Source: JASFQI01 sp050115555 (lineage in GTDB: Bacteria > Desulfobacterota > DSM-4660 > Desulfatiglandales > HGW-15). From it: 6,496 bases of DNA. Positions 5,288 to 6,496 of this stretch are shown here, piece by piece. The stretch spans positions 1-6,496 of the forward strand of contig JASFQI010000292.1 in assembly GCA_050115555.1 (NCBI GenBank), written 5' to 3'. The position numbers and the translations under genes are program-made. How positions within the stretch are numbered: the first letter of the stretch is position 1; the number at the start of each line of letters is the position of its first letter. The notes beneath the pieces were generated by a model that saw nothing but the letters and a program-made list of their open reading frames with translations, did no database searches and was not told where the DNA came from.

Positions 5288-6496
5288 CAGGGGGCGTTTG
5301 GAAGGCTGTCTCCCGCGGCCGAAGTCCGAGTGTGGCGGGATTTCGGGTGCTGCACATCGAGGGAGCCATTTGAGGGCGTCGGGGCGGGGGGAGGGGGTCC
5401 GGCCCATCTGGCGGGCCCGGGAATCGTCCGGACCGCCCGCACCCAGTTTCGATCGGACCGAAAGGCTTCCGCTGCATATCCCACGTGGAATTGCGCTTTC
5501 CACGCTTTGTCGGCTCCACGGGTATCCGCACTCCAGCAAGAACGTTGGTTTTGTTCAAAGGCCTCATCGATGAAGAGGTCCCCGTTACGCCAGGAGTTCT
5601 CCATGAGGGAGAGGAGTTCCTCGAGTGTGGGCAGTCGCCAGTCGTCGTAGCCTTCAAACCGGTTTCGATTCAGCTCCCGAATGTAGTCGCCTGCGGCCTG
5701 CCAGGACATGGCCTGATCGGAGCCTTTCCGTTCCCACATGAGCCCGGTCGCCCGGTCACACACCGTGCGGTCGTTGCTTGCCTGGAAATCGTTTTTGAAT
5801 TCTCCGTCCTGATTGCAGAAGGTCGTATTGTAGGCCCCGCACGTGCTGTAAAAGCCGTGGTGCAGGAACAGGGCGCGAAGGTCGTTTGCCGTGAGGTCCG
5901 TTCCTTTGTTTCGGAGCGGTTCGGGCCCCGGAGGAACAGGGTCCACATGCTCGAAAAGGGCGGCCGGGACCAGCTCGGCCGCAGATTCGATCTTCGGCGA
6001 GAGGGTGGTGGCGTCTGCTTGGGTGTCCGGGACGGTTTTCGCGGTCGGATCTGCCGCGGCCACGGTCGGGGGCGGCTCGGGCGGGGCCTTTGCAGGCGCT
6101 TTCCATGCCGTCCCGGAGCCTTCTGCCATCAGGGTAAGGCAGTAGAGATTCTGCTCCTTGAAAAAGGTCTGGGCGGCCGTGTACCCGGAAGCAGGGGCCA
6201 GGTCCAGCACCAGCCTCAGCTTTCGGTCGGACTTGTAGTAATTGTGCCGGATGCGTCGAACCAGCTGCCCGTTCACCTGAATCGGTGAACGTTCGCCGAG
6301 CACGGGCAGCGCGTCGTGAATGTCCATCACGAGTCGAAGGTTGTCACCGAACGGGTTGGAGCCCTCCAGTCCGAACACCGCCGGCTCGAAAAAGCGGTCC
6401 GCTTGGATCAGGATGCGTTCGCCGCTTTCCCCCGCATCATAGGATACGGCCCGAATCCGGACGGCGCCGTCATCCGGCTCGCTAGGCTCCGGGGGA
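5287..6496 (-). CDS. AMIN-domain and DUF1566 (Lcl_C) protein, N-terminus outside window
   Basis: The frame is open to the right edge with no stop, so the GTG at 6378 is probably not the start; 402 C-terminal residues are visible (numbered from the edge). Residues about 12-121 resemble an AMIN domain (AVRIRAVSY, RLVMDI, NGQLVRRIRHNYY, KLRLVLDL), a module found in AmiC-type amidases and secretin-associated proteins that binds the envelope. A Pro/Ala-rich linker covers about 122-185. Residues about 247-357 form a DUF1566/Lcl_C domain: RATGLMW, DWRLPT at 285-290, NGDLFIDEAF, and a closing NWVRAVRT. Cys219, Cys227, Cys246 and Cys320 could form disulfides, which fits an exported protein. The tail (358-402) is proline-rich. 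Any signal peptide or lipobox would lie off the window. It is followed by the coupled phosphoesterase gene. The biochemical function is unknown. Confidence 0.85.
   Translation of the reverse strand, partial: PPEPSEPDDGAVRIRAVSYDAGESGERILIQADRFFEPAVFGLEGSNPFGDNLRLVMDIHDALPVLGERSPIQVNGQLVRRIRHNYYKSDRKLRLVLDLAPASGYTAAQTFFKEQNLYCLTLMAEGSGTAWKAPAKAPPEPPPTVAAADPTAKTVPDTQADATTLSPKIESAAELVPAALFEHVDPVPPGPEPLRNKGTDLTANDLRALFLHHGFYSTCGAYNTTFCNQDGEFKNDFQASNDRTVCDRATGLMWERKGSDQAMSWQAAGDYIRELNRNRFEGYDDWRLPTLEELLSLMENSWRNGDLFIDEAFEQNQRSCWSADTRGADKAWKAQFHVGYAAEAFRSDRNWVRAVRTIPGPARWAGPPPPAPTPSNGSLDVQHPKSRHTRTSAAGDSLPNAP

Noticed and set aside
5485..6288. 267-codon plus-strand frame opposite the AMIN-Lcl_C gene
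   Set aside because: The minus-strand frame carries recognisable AMIN and DUF1566 motifs; this translation shows none and looks like a codon-bias shadow.
6376..6378. GTG as the true start of the AMIN-Lcl_C protein
   Set aside because: The frame stays open upstream, and the 39 preceding residues (AVRIRAVSY and onward) complete the AMIN domain, so the real start lies beyond the window.

Overview
This is a GC-rich chromosomal window made almost entirely of ordinary bacterial housekeeping genes. It suggests a Gram-negative bacterium, most likely a member of the Desulfobacterota (former Deltaproteobacteria). That is an inference from the high GC, the gmhA remnant (lipopolysaccharide heptose synthesis), the MEP-pathway gene ispF directly before cysS, and a DUF1566/Lcl_C protein of a kind common in that phylum. 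I cannot fix the genus from sequence alone.

Left arm, plus strand (2-4745): the C-terminal 67 residues of a GmhA-like sedoheptulose-7-phosphate isomerase; a 75-residue FmdB-family zinc-ribbon protein; ispF; a 126-base gap holding a strong imperfect hairpin; cysS; and, 37 bases later, uvrB. All lie on one strand with short gaps and form one or two transcription units. The genes are functionally mixed (envelope sugar, isoprenoid precursors, tRNA charging, nucleotide excision repair), so this is a housekeeping cluster and not a dedicated pathway. Every catalytic motif I checked in IspF, CysRS and UvrB is intact. The ispF, cysS and uvrB starts were set by Shine-Dalgarno position and family N-termini, and they lie well inside longer open frames.

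Right arm, minus strand (6496-4789): a two-gene unit converges on uvrB. The upstream gene is cut by the right window edge. It encodes an AMIN domain, a Pro/Ala-rich linker and a DUF1566 (Lcl_C) domain, and is probably an exported envelope protein. Its stop codon overlaps the AGGAGG Shine-Dalgarno sequence of the next gene, a small YfcE/MJ0936-type metallophosphoesterase. The two units meet in a 43-base gap containing a perfect 14-base palindrome.

I found no tRNA, rRNA, CRISPR array, insertion sequence, phage gene, toxin-antitoxin pair or recognisable defence locus, and no gap without a gene longer than 126 bases. I see no convincing undescribed system. The points most worth a second look are the AMIN-Lcl_C architecture coupled to a phosphoesterase, and the hairpin before cysS.
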